From: Rhizobium sp. P40RR-XXII
GTDB lineage: Bacteria; Pseudomonadota; Alphaproteobacteria; Rhizobiales; Rhizobiaceae
Length of the DNA: 64,000 nucleotides
Assembly (NCBI RefSeq): GCF_012641405.1
Contig: NZ_JABAII010000025.1
Location: 1 to 64,000, forward strand
Direction: 5' to 3'
Shown here: positions 54,747-62,966 of the stretch, piece by piece
Layout of the letters: each line of letters opens with the position of its first letter
Numbering within the stretch: the first letter of the stretch is position 1
Program-made: the position numbers and the translations under genes
The notes under the pieces: model-generated
Told to the model about the DNA's origin: nothing
The model's input: only the letters and a program-made list of their open reading frames with translations
The model's database searches: none

Positions 54747-55583
54747 GTGTCTTTCGACGTTATCGCGCTCGTCCTTTTTGGCGCCTTGCTGCATGCGACG
54801 TGGAATGCGATCATCAAGGCCGGAACCGATAAATCGCTCGATGCGGCGCTGGTCTCGGCCGGAGGCGCGGTTGCGGCCCTGCCCTTGCTGCCGTTCCTTC
54901 CATTGCCGGCCGCTCCCGCTTGGCCGTTCATCGGCGCTTCCGCTATCCTCCAATTTGCCTATTTCCAGCTTGTCGCCGCCGCCTATCGCGCTGGGGACAT
55001 CGGGCTCGTCTATCCGCTGATGCGCGGCGTGGCGCCGCTCATCATTGTCTCGACAAGCAGCTTCATCCTCAAGGAGACGCTCTCGGGCGGCGCGCTGATC
55101 GGTACGATGACGATCTGCGCCGGCATATTGACGCTGGCCTTCGAGGCACGAAAGGGTGGACGGAGGGCCATCATTCTTGCGCTTGCCAATGCCGTCGTCA
55201 TCGCGACCTATACCTATGTCGACGGTATCGGCGCACGGATTTCAGGCAATTCGGTCTCATATACGCTGTGGATGGCGCTTCTGCCGCCGGTCCTTCTGTT
55301 TATCTGGGCGATCTCGCAACGCGGCATCGGGCCGGTCGCCGCCCATATCCGTTATAACTGGTGGCGCGGTCTTATCGGCGGCGGCGGCTCGATCGCCTCG
55401 TATGGACTGGCATTGTGGGCGATGACGAAGGCGCCGGTGGCAATGGTTGCCGCCCTGCGCGAGTCGTCGATCCTCTTTGCGCTGGTCATATCCGTCGTCG
55501 TCTTGAAGGAGCGATCCAGCGTCTGGCGCTATATTGCCGGCGCAATTATCGCCGCCGGAGTGCTGGTTTTGCGGCTGGGTTGA
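54747..55583 (+). CDS. EamA/DMT-family transporter
   Basis: The 278-residue membrane protein has ten predicted spans in two EamA halves; the first half ends with the motif PLMRGVAPLIIV and the second with MVAALRESSILFALVISVVV then LKERSSVWRYIAGAI. Such carriers export metabolites such as amino acids; the substrate is unknown. The start is taken as GTG at 54747 because GAGG lies seven bases upstream; TTG at 54735 is possible. A palindrome (TGTGGT/ACCACA) at 55594-55613 follows the stop and may help end the transcript. Confidence 0.88.
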   Translation: MSFDVIALVLFGALLHATWNAIIKAGTDKSLDAALVSAGGAVAALPLLPFLPLPAAPAWPFIGASAILQFAYFQLVAAAYRAGDIGLVYPLMRGVAPLIIVSTSSFILKETLSGGALIGTMTICAGILTLAFEARKGGRRAIILALANAVVIATYTYVDGIGARISGNSVSYTLWMALLPPVLLFIWAISQRGIGPVAAHIRYNWWRGLIGGGGSIASYGLALWAMTKAPVAMVAALRESSILFALVISVVVLKERSSVWRYIAGAIIAAGVLVLRLG

Positions 55584-55668
55584 CGGCAAAATGTGTGGTT
55601 TTATTATACCACATAAGTAAACTATTGATTTTTATCGCTATTTTTTTAAGGCATCCAATTCTGCAATA

Positions 55669-55697
55669 TTGACCCTCGCGATTAATCACTCTATAAG
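55669..55697 (+). promoter_or_regulatory. Promoter of rplM-rpsI
   Basis: TTGACC (55669-55674) and TATAAG (55692-55697) are separated by 17 bases, a good sigma-70 match. Transcription would begin near 55704, giving a leader of about 117 bases before rplM. Confidence 0.6.
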
Positions 55698-55709
55698 CCG
55701 CCACAGATC

Positions 55710-55736
55710 GCAGCCTCACCGGGCTGCTTTCTTTTT
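55710..55736 (+). promoter_or_regulatory. Hairpin with T-run in the rplM leader (possible attenuator)
   Basis: Arms GCAGCC / GGCTGC with loop TCACCG are followed by TTTCTTTTT. The structure falls just after the predicted start point and before rplM, so it could serve as an attenuator or regulatory structure. No L13-binding site is identified. Confidence 0.4.
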
Positions 55737-55820
55737 GGCACGCATCCATGCGCGTCAAACCAAGCAACAAGAAACGCCCATACGCCTTCGGGCCAAGGGT
55801 TCCAAAAGAGAGTATGCAAC

Positions 55821-56285
55821 ATGGCAACCTTCTCCCAGAAGCCTGCAGAGGTGGAGAAGAAGTGGGTTCTCATCGACGCCGAAGGGCTGGTCGTTGGCCG
55901 TCTCGCTTCTATCATCGCAATGCGTCTGCGCGGCAAGCATAAGGCTACCTTCACGCCGCACGTCGACGACGGCGACAACGTCATCGTCATCAATGCCGAT
56001 AAGGTCGTCTTCACCGGCAAGAAGTATGAAGACAAAGTTTACTACTGGCACACCGGTTACGCCGGCGGCATCAAGGAGCGCACGGCTCGCCAGATCATCG
56101 AAGGCCGCTTCCCGGAGCGCGTCGTTGAAAAGGCCGTCGAGCGCATGGTTCCCCGCGGCCCGCTCGGCCGTCGCCAGATGAAGAACCTGCGTGTCTACGC
56201 CGGCTCGAACCATCCCCACGAAGCCCAGCAGCCCGCCGTCCTCGACGTCGCCAAGCTGAACAAGAAGAACGTAAGGAGCGCCTGA
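55821..56285 (+). CDS. rplM: 50S ribosomal protein L13
   Basis: The 154-residue protein is an early-assembly component of the large subunit. Signatures: FSQKPAEVEKKWVLIDAEGL, LVVGRLASIIAMRLRGKHKA, VYYWHTGYAGGIKERTARQI, and VERMVPRGPLGRRQMKNLRV. The start follows GAGAG. It precedes rpsI by two bases, the conserved pair. Confidence 0.98.
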   Translation: MATFSQKPAEVEKKWVLIDAEGLVVGRLASIIAMRLRGKHKATFTPHVDDGDNVIVINADKVVFTGKKYEDKVYYWHTGYAGGIKERTARQIIEGRFPERVVEKAVERMVPRGPLGRRQMKNLRVYAGSNHPHEAQQPAVLDVAKLNKKNVRSA

Positions 56286-56287
56286 TA

Positions 56288-56755
56288 ATGGCTGACCTCT
56301 CCTCCCTGAAGGATCTCGGCACGTCTGAAGCAGTTGCTGCTCCGGTTCACGTCCGCAAGGTCGACTCGTTCGGCCGCTCCTACGCGACCGGCAAGCGCAA
56401 GGACGCCGTCGCCCGCGTATGGCTCAAGGCCGGCTCCGGCAAGATCATCGTCAACGGCAAGGACTACACGGCTTACTTCGCCCGTCCGGTTCTGCAGATG
56501 ATCCTGCGTCAGCCGATCGTCGCTGCTGCCCGTGACGGCCAGTTCGACATCATCGCAACCGTTGCCGGCGGCGGCCTTTCCGGCCAGGCCGGTGCCGTTC
56601 GCCACGGCCTGTCCAAGGCGCTGACCTACTTCGAACCGGGCCTGCGCTCGATCCTGAAGAAGGGCGGCTTCCTGACGCGTGACAGCCGCGTCGTCGAACG
56701 TAAGAAGTACGGCCGCGCAAAGGCACGTCGTTCGTTCCAGTTCTCCAAGCGTTAA
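56288..56755 (+). CDS. rpsI: 30S ribosomal protein S9
   Basis: The 155-residue protein has the S9 core from SYATGKRKDAVARVWLKAGS, then GGGLSGQAGAVRHGLSKALT, and the basic C-terminal tail KKYGRAKARRSFQFSKR that reaches the P-site tRNA. It ends in lysine-arginine as is universal for S9. Confidence 0.98.
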   Translation: MADLSSLKDLGTSEAVAAPVHVRKVDSFGRSYATGKRKDAVARVWLKAGSGKIIVNGKDYTAYFARPVLQMILRQPIVAAARDGQFDIIATVAGGGLSGQAGAVRHGLSKALTYFEPGLRSILKKGGFLTRDSRVVERKKYGRAKARRSFQFSKR

Positions 56756-56780
56756 TCGCTTATCCGAGATCGGACATTGG

Positions 56781-56810
56781 AAAGGCCGGGGTTTCCCGGC
56801 CTTTTTCTTT
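56781..56810 (+). terminator. Intrinsic terminator of rplM-rpsI
   Basis: Arms AAAGGCCGGG / CCCGGCCTTT around GTTT, with a T run following, 26 bases after the rpsI stop. Confidence 0.92.
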
Positions 56811-56895
56811 TGCAATTTTGGAAAAAGATGCAGTTCCGCCAAGGCAAGAGGCATGTTTTGTGGCAAAGTCCGACCACAAGCATCGGGGGAATTCC

Positions 56896-57159
56896 ATGCA
56901 TAGATTCATCTTTTCGCTTCTGCTCTTGATCGTCAGCGTCTCGCCGGTTCTATGCGACGATGCCAAACCGGCCGAGCCAGCCGAAAGGGCGGCGGATATG
57001 CAGAGCATGAAGGATTTTCTTCAGGCGAACCCGAATTGCCGAGAGTTCAATGACAGCTGCTCTTATTGTGTCGTGACGGACGGGCGAGCCGATTGCTCGA
57101 CACCGCAGATCGCCTGCGTGAAAAAGGCATATCAATGCACCGCCACATCGGGCAAATAA
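56896..57159 (+). CDS. Small secreted cysteine-rich protein
   Basis: The 87-residue protein has a signal peptide (MHRFIFSLLLLIVSVSPVLC) and a mature domain with six further cysteines in a close pattern (PNCREF, DSCSYCVV, ADCSTP, IACVKK, YQCTA). It is likely a disulfide-bonded periplasmic protein. GGGGGA is five bases upstream of the ATG. It follows the rpsI terminator. No family recognised. Confidence 0.75.
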   Translation: MHRFIFSLLLLIVSVSPVLCDDAKPAEPAERAADMQSMKDFLQANPNCREFNDSCSYCVVTDGRADCSTPQIACVKKAYQCTATSGK

Positions 57160-57222
57160 GCATCAACGCACTTGTCTGCGATTCATAGAATCGGAGTTCC
57201 GTTCGCTCCCCTGAGGCACGCC

Positions 57223-57600
57223 ATGAACACGCACAGAGCATCTCCTTTTGCGGTCACTCCCGAGCCGCCCTACTACATCGTTTCCTTCGCTTCGATCCGA
57301 ACGGAGGGAGACAATGGTTACGGCGCCATGGGCGAGCGCATGGAAGCGTTGGCGCTGGCGCAAGACGGCTGTCTCGGGCTTGAGAGCGCAAGAGGCGCCG
57401 ATGGCTTCGGCATCACCAACTCCTTCTGGCGGGACGAGGAGAGCATCCTTGCCTGGAAGAACGTCGTCGCGCATCTGGCCGCCCAAAAACTCGGGCGCGA
57501 ACGTTGGTACGAACAATATAAGGTTCGCATAGCACGGGTAGAACGAGACTATGACTTTCAGGCAAGCAAAGGAGATACTCTTGCCGAGCACGTCGATTGA
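57223..57600 (+). CDS. ABM-type (antibiotic biosynthesis monooxygenase-like) small protein
   Basis: The 125-residue product has the dimeric alpha/beta-barrel pattern of ABM/heme-degrading monooxygenase-like proteins: YYIVSFASIRTEGDNGYGAM, then CLGLESARGADGFGITNSFW and RDEESILAWKNVVAHLAAQ. The reaction is unknown. The start at 57223 is chosen over 57172 by homologue-like length. The end overlaps the presumed speB start by about 20 bases, implying co-transcription. Confidence 0.8.
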   Translation: MNTHRASPFAVTPEPPYYIVSFASIRTEGDNGYGAMGERMEALALAQDGCLGLESARGADGFGITNSFWRDEESILAWKNVVAHLAAQKLGRERWYEQYKVRIARVERDYDFQASKGDTLAEHVD

Positions 57601-58534
57601 TCATGCCTTTACGGCGACCAGCCTGACTTCGGCCGCCAGCGACCCGACCTTCGCAGGCGCCCTCTCCTTCATGCGCCGCCGTTTCACCAAATCGCTTGAT
57701 GGTGTCGACACGGTGGTGTGGGGCATTCCCTTCGACGCCGCGACCTCCAACCGGCCGGGAACGCGTTTCGGTCCGCAGGCGATGCGTCGCGCCTCAGCTA
57801 TCTTCGACAACGACCCGCAATATCCCTTCAACCGCGATCTCTTCGCAGAGATGGCCGTCGTCGACTATGGCGACTGCCTGCTCGACTATGGCAATCATCA
57901 GGACACGCCGGCGGCGATCGAGCGGCAAGCAAGGACCATCCTCGACAGCGGCGCCTTCTTGCTGACCCTCGGTGGCGATCACTTCATCACCTGGCCGCTG
58001 TTGAAGGCGCATGTCGCCAAGCATGGCCCGCTGGCGTTGGTGCAATTCGACGCCCATCAGGACACCTGGTTCGACGATGGCGGACGCATCGACCACGGCT
58101 CCTTCGTTGCCCGCGCAGTGCGCGACGGACTGATCGATCCGGACTGCTCCCTCCAGATCGGTATCCGCACGCATGCGCCCGACGATTTCGGCATCCAGAT
58201 TCTCCATGGCCATCAGGTCGAGGAGATGAGCGCTGGCGATATCGCTTCGATGATCATCTCCCATACCAAGGGTGCGCCGACCTACCTGACCTTCGACATC
58301 GATTGCCTCGACCCCGCCTTTGCGCCGGGCACGGGAACCCCGGTCGCCGGCGGCCCCTCCAGCGCCAAGATCCTGTCGGTGCTGCAGAGACTGCATCAGC
58401 TCGACATCCGGGGCGCCGACGTCGTCGAGGTCTCCCCCGCCTATGATCACGCCGACATCACCGCCATTGCGGGGGCGACCGTGGCGATGTATATGCTCGG
58501 TCTCCACGCCGAACGACGTGCGAGCGGTCGCTGA
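57581..58534 (+). CDS. speB: Agmatinase
   Basis: The 317-residue ureohydrolase converts agmatine to putrescine and urea. The binuclear manganese ligands appear in LTLGGDHFITWP, QFDAHQDTWF and TFDIDCLDPAFAPGTGTP. The proposed start is the TTG at 57581, because AAGGAG lies seven bases upstream; the first ATG of the frame at 57551 has no ribosome site. It overlaps the preceding gene by 20 bases. Guanidinobutyrase activity cannot be excluded from sequence alone. The product would supply putrescine. Confidence 0.93.
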   Translation: MPSTSIDHAFTATSLTSAASDPTFAGALSFMRRRFTKSLDGVDTVVWGIPFDAATSNRPGTRFGPQAMRRASAIFDNDPQYPFNRDLFAEMAVVDYGDCLLDYGNHQDTPAAIERQARTILDSGAFLLTLGGDHFITWPLLKAHVAKHGPLALVQFDAHQDTWFDDGGRIDHGSFVARAVRDGLIDPDCSLQIGIRTHAPDDFGIQILHGHQVEEMSAGDIASMIISHTKGAPTYLTFDIDCLDPAFAPGTGTPVAGGPSSAKILSVLQRLHQLDIRGADVVEVSPAYDHADITAIAGATVAMYMLGLHAERRASGR

Positions 58535-58671
58535 CGCTCGATTTCGGGACATCCACGACGGTTTTCGAAGGCCGTCCTGCAGCCTCCGAAGCGACCGTTA
58601 TGAAATTGAATCAACTGCATGGCAAACTGAGTCCGGAAACACTCTCAACCTATTGAAAGAGCAGGAATAAG

Positions 58672-59604
58672 ATGGCACCGAAAATCTTCATCGATGGCGA
58701 ACACGGAACCACGGGCTTGCAGATCCGCACGCGCATGGCCGACCGCCGCGATGTCGAGCTGCTGTCCATTCCGGAAGCAGAGCGGCGCAATGCCGCCATG
58801 CGCGAGGACATGCTGAACAGCGCCGACATCGCCATTCTCTGCCTGCCCGACGATGCGTCGAAGGAAGCCGTGAAGATGGTGGCGGCCAACAACAATGTCC
58901 GCGTCATCGATACCTCGACGGCTTTCCGTATCCATCCCGACTGGGCCTATGGCTTCGCCGAGATGGACAAGGATCAAGGCGGCAAGATCAAGGCGGCACG
59001 CTTCGTCGCCAATCCCGGCTGCTATCCGACGGGCGCGATCGGCCTTATCCGGCCGCTACGCGCCGCGGGCATCATTCCGGCGGGCTATCCCGTGACCGTC
59101 AATGCCGTTTCCGGCTACACCGGCGGCGGCAAGCAGATGATTGCGCAGATGGAAAACCCGGACCATCCGGATGCGATCACCGCACCGCATTTCCTCTACG
59201 GCCTGCCGCTCACCCACAAGCATGTGCCCGAGATGACGACGCATGGTCTGCTCGACCGCGCGCCGATCTTTTCGCCCTCCGTCGGACGCTTCCCGCAGGG
59301 CATGATCGTCCAGGTACCGCTGTATCTCGGCGATCTGGCAGAAGGCGCAACGCTGGAAAGCATCCACGCCGCGCTGTCGGCCCATTATGCCGGCCAGGAT
59401 ATCGTCCAGGTTATCTCGCTTGAGGAGAGCCGCGCCCTGCCCCGCGTCAATGCCGTCGAGCTTGCCGGCCAGGATACGATGAAGCTCTTCGTCTTCGGTA
59501 CGCCGGGTGGCGCACAGGTCAATCTGGTGGCACTGCTCGACAATCTCGGCAAGGGCGCATCGGGCGCCGCCGTGCAGAACATGGATCTGATGCTCGGCGC
59601 CTAA
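58672..59604 (+). CDS. argC: N-acetyl-gamma-glutamyl-phosphate reductase, type 2
   Basis: The 310-residue enzyme makes N-acetylglutamate semialdehyde in arginine synthesis. It opens with IFIDGEHGTTGLQI and has the catalytic Cys117 in FVANPGCYPTGAIGLIRPL. It lacks the larger insertions of type 1 ArgC, giving the shorter type 2 length known in alphaproteobacteria. AGGAATAAG precedes the ATG. It is 137 bases after speB. Confidence 0.95.
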   Translation: MAPKIFIDGEHGTTGLQIRTRMADRRDVELLSIPEAERRNAAMREDMLNSADIAILCLPDDASKEAVKMVAANNNVRVIDTSTAFRIHPDWAYGFAEMDKDQGGKIKAARFVANPGCYPTGAIGLIRPLRAAGIIPAGYPVTVNAVSGYTGGGKQMIAQMENPDHPDAITAPHFLYGLPLTHKHVPEMTTHGLLDRAPIFSPSVGRFPQGMIVQVPLYLGDLAEGATLESIHAALSAHYAGQDIVQVISLEESRALPRVNAVELAGQDTMKLFVFGTPGGAQVNLVALLDNLGKGASGAAVQNMDLMLGA

Positions 59605-59632
59605 ATCGCGCGAGGAAAATCGAAGTTCCAAT

Positions 59633-59676
59633 GCCCGGTCCGATCGTCCTCAAAGGATTGATCGGGCCGGGCTTTT
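59633..59676 (+). terminator. Intrinsic terminator of argC
   Basis: A long hairpin with arms GCCCGGTCCGATC / GATCGGGCCGGGC around GTCCTCAAAGGATT, followed by TTTTATTAT, 30 bases after the stop. Confidence 0.85.
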
Positions 59677-59678
59677 AT

Positions 59679-60022
59679 TATGTCAGTGCCATTTCGCGCC
59701 CGCGAATCCGCCCGGCCTTATTTCCGCCTTCTCGCTAAATTAGCTGGCACTGCACGGAAATGTGATCGGCCATGAGGCTCCGCGACCAATTGTCGGACGG
59801 ATTTGCTCTTTAACGGCTTCACTGACCGGATGAGTGGGGCGTTCAAAACTATCCCTTTTTCAATGAATATCCGAGAATGAACCATCGTAAAGGAATTGGT
59901 TACCATAATTCGGCATGCTTCCAGACAGTCGGCAAGTCGGCGGCCAGACGCGGCTTTCGCGTTGGGGCGCGTGTGCGTTTTTGAGCCGGCGTAGTGTCTG
60001 TGTAGTTTGGATAGCGAGTATC
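59679..60022. other. Intergenic stretch before the DUF2778 gene
   Basis: About 345 bases without a supported coding frame. It contains the 5' end region of the next gene; the DUF2778 frame is open back to 59915 but without a ribosome site. Confidence 0.5.
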
Positions 60023-61333
60023 ATGGCGTTTGCGACCGATACCTTCGGTAACTTCAATTCGCGTTCCGGCTATGCCCCGCGATCGAAAAAATCCTTCCGC
60101 ATCCGTCCCGGTACCTTGGCCACCGGTGTTGCCGTAGCGGCCTTCGCCTGGATCACCGCGACGCTGATGACAACGCAATCCATGGTGCTGGCCCTCCCCG
60201 GGGCTGCGGCTTCGACCGACAATTTCCTGGCGCCGCGTGCGTCGGCTTTCATTGTTACGCAGAACCATATCATGCGTCCTGCCCGTCTCGCCGCCCAGAC
60301 GACATCGCTGCATGAGCAGAGCCGCTTCGGCAGCGTGGCGGACGCAGACGTTCAAGCGAAAGCCGCCGGCGCGGATGCGGTTCGCTTGAAACTGGCGAAC
60401 GCTCTGGCGCAACAGACCTCCGAGATCAAGCAGGCGCAAAACGCCGCGGCCAGCATCAAGAGCGGCCGTATCGAGGTGGCCGCAGCTTCGCCGGAGACGA
60501 TCGACCATCTGCGCAAGGTAATCGCCATAAACTTCGCCACCGCGGTGCAGCAACTGAACCAGGTGAAATATGCCGCCGCTCTCATGCCTGCGGCGGGCCC
60601 GGCAAAGACGATCGCGCAGCCGCCTGTCATTGCCAGGGCAGCGCCCGACGTGAGTCTGCCTGCCATCGCCGAAGCGAAACCATTGCCCGCCAAGGATGCC
60701 GACATTGCCGTGGCCGAGGCTGTGCTCAACGTCATTCCCGTGGCCCGCCCTGCCCGCGAAACACCCCTGCAGAGCGCCGGCGCCACCGCCGCTATCGCCA
60801 GGGCAACGGGCGACGATGCCGCCGCTCAGCCGCCGGCGCGCGCAATGGCCTATGCGGACCCGGACGACAGCTCCGTGCGCAAGACGAAGCCCTTCATCAA
60901 CCCCTTTGCCGCCATCAGCCCGGGCCAGGGTACTGCGATCTACGATATCGAGGCAAAGACCGTCTACCTGCCGAGCGGCGAACGCCTCGAGGCGCATTCC
61001 GGCCTCGGCCACATGCGCGATAATCCCCGCTATGTCGACCGCAAGAACACCGGCCCGACGCCGCCTGAAACTTATAGCCTGACATACAGGGAAAGCTTGT
61101 TTCATGGCGTGCAGGCGCTACGCCTGACACCCGCAAGCGGCGCCCGCGTCTATGGCCGCGACGGCTTGCTGGCTCACACGTATATGCTCAGAGGGGGCCG
61201 TGCCGAATCGAACGGCTGTGTGGTCTTTAAGGATTACAGCCGCTTCCTCGCGGCCTTCAAGCGCGGCGAAATCAAGCGGTTGAAAGTCGTCTCGCGGGTG
61301 TCGTCAGCGGCAAGCGTTGCTTCGGCGCGCTAG
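60023..61333 (+). CDS. Membrane-anchored DUF2778 protein (Tlde1/L,D-transpeptidase-like)
   Basis: The 436-residue protein has one span near residues 31-51 (LATGVAVAAFAWITATLMTT), a long Ala/Gln-rich periplasmic linker (about 90-270), and a C-terminal DUF2778 domain (about 290-425). The domain begins AIYDIEAKTVYLPSGERLEA with HSGLGHMRDNP and ends with HTYMLRGGRAESNGC (His385, Cys399), the putative catalytic pair of the Tlde1/L,D-transpeptidase-like fold. It should act on peptidoglycan in the periplasm. No secretion or immunity genes lie nearby, so a cell-wall housekeeping role is more likely than an effector. The start is uncertain. Confidence 0.82.
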   Translation: MAFATDTFGNFNSRSGYAPRSKKSFRIRPGTLATGVAVAAFAWITATLMTTQSMVLALPGAAASTDNFLAPRASAFIVTQNHIMRPARLAAQTTSLHEQSRFGSVADADVQAKAAGADAVRLKLANALAQQTSEIKQAQNAAASIKSGRIEVAAASPETIDHLRKVIAINFATAVQQLNQVKYAAALMPAAGPAKTIAQPPVIARAAPDVSLPAIAEAKPLPAKDADIAVAEAVLNVIPVARPARETPLQSAGATAAIARATGDDAAAQPPARAMAYADPDDSSVRKTKPFINPFAAISPGQGTAIYDIEAKTVYLPSGERLEAHSGLGHMRDNPRYVDRKNTGPTPPETYSLTYRESLFHGVQALRLTPASGARVYGRDGLLAHTYMLRGGRAESNGCVVFKDYSRFLAAFKRGEIKRLKVVSRVSSAASVASAR

Positions 61334-61380
61334 AGCCGGATGTCGTCGAAAACCGCCTAAACTTTTCGGCATCACGCTCT
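61332..61380. repeat. Rhizobial intergenic palindrome, short form
   Basis: It begins AGAGCCGGATG and ends CATCACGCTCT with CGAAAACCGC and ACTTTTCGG between. This is a shortened fusion of the two elements at 7322-7432. Its first bases overlap the stop codon of the DUF2778 gene. Confidence 0.7.
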
Positions 61381-61389
61381 AAAAGTATC

Positions 61390-61406
61390 GAGGCGCGATG
61401 CGCCTC
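61390..61406 (-). terminator. Hairpin at the end of ctaA
   Basis: Arms GAGGCGC / GCGCCTC around GAT overlap the ctaA stop codon. On the minus strand it is followed by GATACTTTT, so it may end the ctaA transcript. Confidence 0.45.
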
Positions 61407-62508
61407 AATTTCTTACGACGATCGACGTCTGGCGCGGTAGTTCACCATAGAAACCGCGCCAATTGGCGATTGCAAAGCCAAAGACGATCAAGGCACCTGC
61501 CTGATGCGCGAGGGCCAGATGCAGCGGCACATGCAGCAGCAGCGTCGAAATGCCGAGAATTGCCTGTATCAGCACGAGCACGAACACGACGACGGACCGG
61601 CGTGCATGCGTCGTTTGCGGCGCTGCCCGCAGTGAGATGATCATGTTGAAGGCGACGACGATGAACAGCGCATAGGCGCCGAGACGATGGACGAACTGGA
61701 CCGTCTTCGGATTCTCGAAGAAATTGATCCAGCCCGGCGACTGTATGAAAAGGTCCCCCGGCACGACGGCGCCGTCCATCAGCGGCCAGGTGTTATAGGA
61801 GAGGCCCGCATCGAGGCCGGCGACGAGCGCGCCGAGATAGATCTGGAACAGCGCCATGAAGGCGATGAGACCAGCAATCATCGCCGAATAACGCGTCGGC
61901 GGCGGCTCGTTCGAATGCGGCGACAGAGCGCGCATGAACCACATGCAGGCTGCGAAGATCAGACAGGCGGTCACGAGATGGATGGCCAGGCGATACTGGC
62001 TGACATCGGTGCGGGCCTCGAGACCGGAGGAAACCATCCACCAGCCGATCGCTCCCTGAAGACCGCCGAGCACGAAAATGCAGGCCAGCGGCAGCCAGAG
62101 TTTGCGCTCGACACGGCCGGTGAGGACGAAGAACAACAAAGGCACGCCGAAGATGATGCCGATGGTGCGCGCCAGCAGGCGATGCGCCCACTCCCACCAG
62201 AATATGCTCTTGAACTCGTCGACTGTCATGTCCTTGTTCAGGAGCTGAAATTGCGGGATGCGCTTGTAGAGGGTGAACTCCTCTTCCCATTCCTGTGCAT
62301 TCAGCGGCGGGATGACGCCGTGGATCGGCTGCCATTGCGTGATCGACAGGCCTGAATTGGTGAGACGCGTCGCGCCGCCCATCAGCACGAGGCCGAACAG
62401 AACCAGAAGCACGCAGGCAAGCCAGACGCGGATGGCGCGGCGATTGCGGTCCTGACGGGCCACTTCCTTCAAAATAACCTGTTCGGTCGTAAAATTAGTG
62501 GCGGCCAT
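61405..62508 (-). CDS. ctaA: Heme A synthase (CtaA/COX15 type)
   Basis: The 367-residue, eight-span enzyme oxidises heme O to heme A for cytochrome aa3 oxidase. The motifs GGATRLTNSGLSITQWQPIH, WWEWAHRLLARTIGI, VFVLGGLQGAIGWWMVSSG, VQFVHRLGAYALF and LALAHQAGALIVFG carry the conserved histidines of the heme sites. It is the type 2 form typical of alphaproteobacteria and mitochondria. It is divergent from the DUF2842 gene. Confidence 0.95.
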   Translation of the reverse strand: MAATNFTTEQVILKEVARQDRNRRAIRVWLACVLLVLFGLVLMGGATRLTNSGLSITQWQPIHGVIPPLNAQEWEEEFTLYKRIPQFQLLNKDMTVDEFKSIFWWEWAHRLLARTIGIIFGVPLLFFVLTGRVERKLWLPLACIFVLGGLQGAIGWWMVSSGLEARTDVSQYRLAIHLVTACLIFAACMWFMRALSPHSNEPPPTRYSAMIAGLIAFMALFQIYLGALVAGLDAGLSYNTWPLMDGAVVPGDLFIQSPGWINFFENPKTVQFVHRLGAYALFIVVAFNMIISLRAAPQTTHARRSVVVFVLVLIQAILGISTLLLHVPLHLALAHQAGALIVFGFAIANWRGFYGELPRQTSIVVRN

Positions 62509-62621
62509 GGCGTCTCCCTTCGATCAGGCTGTTGATTTGCCCGATAGGGGCGTGCAAAACAAGTCCCGGGAGTTTGCGGCATGCCGTCGCGGCATGTCGT
62601 CGTAAAGAGGAGAAAAACCCG

Positions 62622-62831
62622 GTGCCGCTTCGCCTGCGCAAATTCATAGGCATGATCTTGCTCGTGCTGTTGGTTGCAATCTATGCGATCGTCGCCATGA
62701 TCGTTGCGGTGCGAACGCTTGCGGATCAACCCGGCTGGGTTCATTTCCTGTATTTCTTTTTCAGCGGCATCATCTGGGTATTGCCGGCCATGGGCATCAT
62801 CAAGTGGATGGCCGGACCGCGCCCGCAATGA
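62622..62831 (+). CDS. DUF2842 family membrane protein
   Basis: The 69-residue protein starts at a GTG with GAGGAG nine bases upstream. It has two spans (FIGMILLVLLVAIYAIVAMI and FLYFFFSGIIWVLPAMGIIK) and the family end WMAGPRPQ. Function unknown. It is common next to ctaA in Rhizobiales. Confidence 0.85.
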   Translation: MPLRLRKFIGMILLVLLVAIYAIVAMIVAVRTLADQPGWVHFLYFFFSGIIWVLPAMGIIKWMAGPRPQ

Positions 62832-62966
62832 CGCCGGCCGCAATGCAATTTACACAAGGCTAACCCTGATCCGCGCCTTATCCGGTGCGACTGTCCCATC
62901 TTAAGCCAAAAATAAGCCGTTTCCCGCCAGACTGCCTTCGAACGCCGCCGGAGCGGAGAAGATCGG

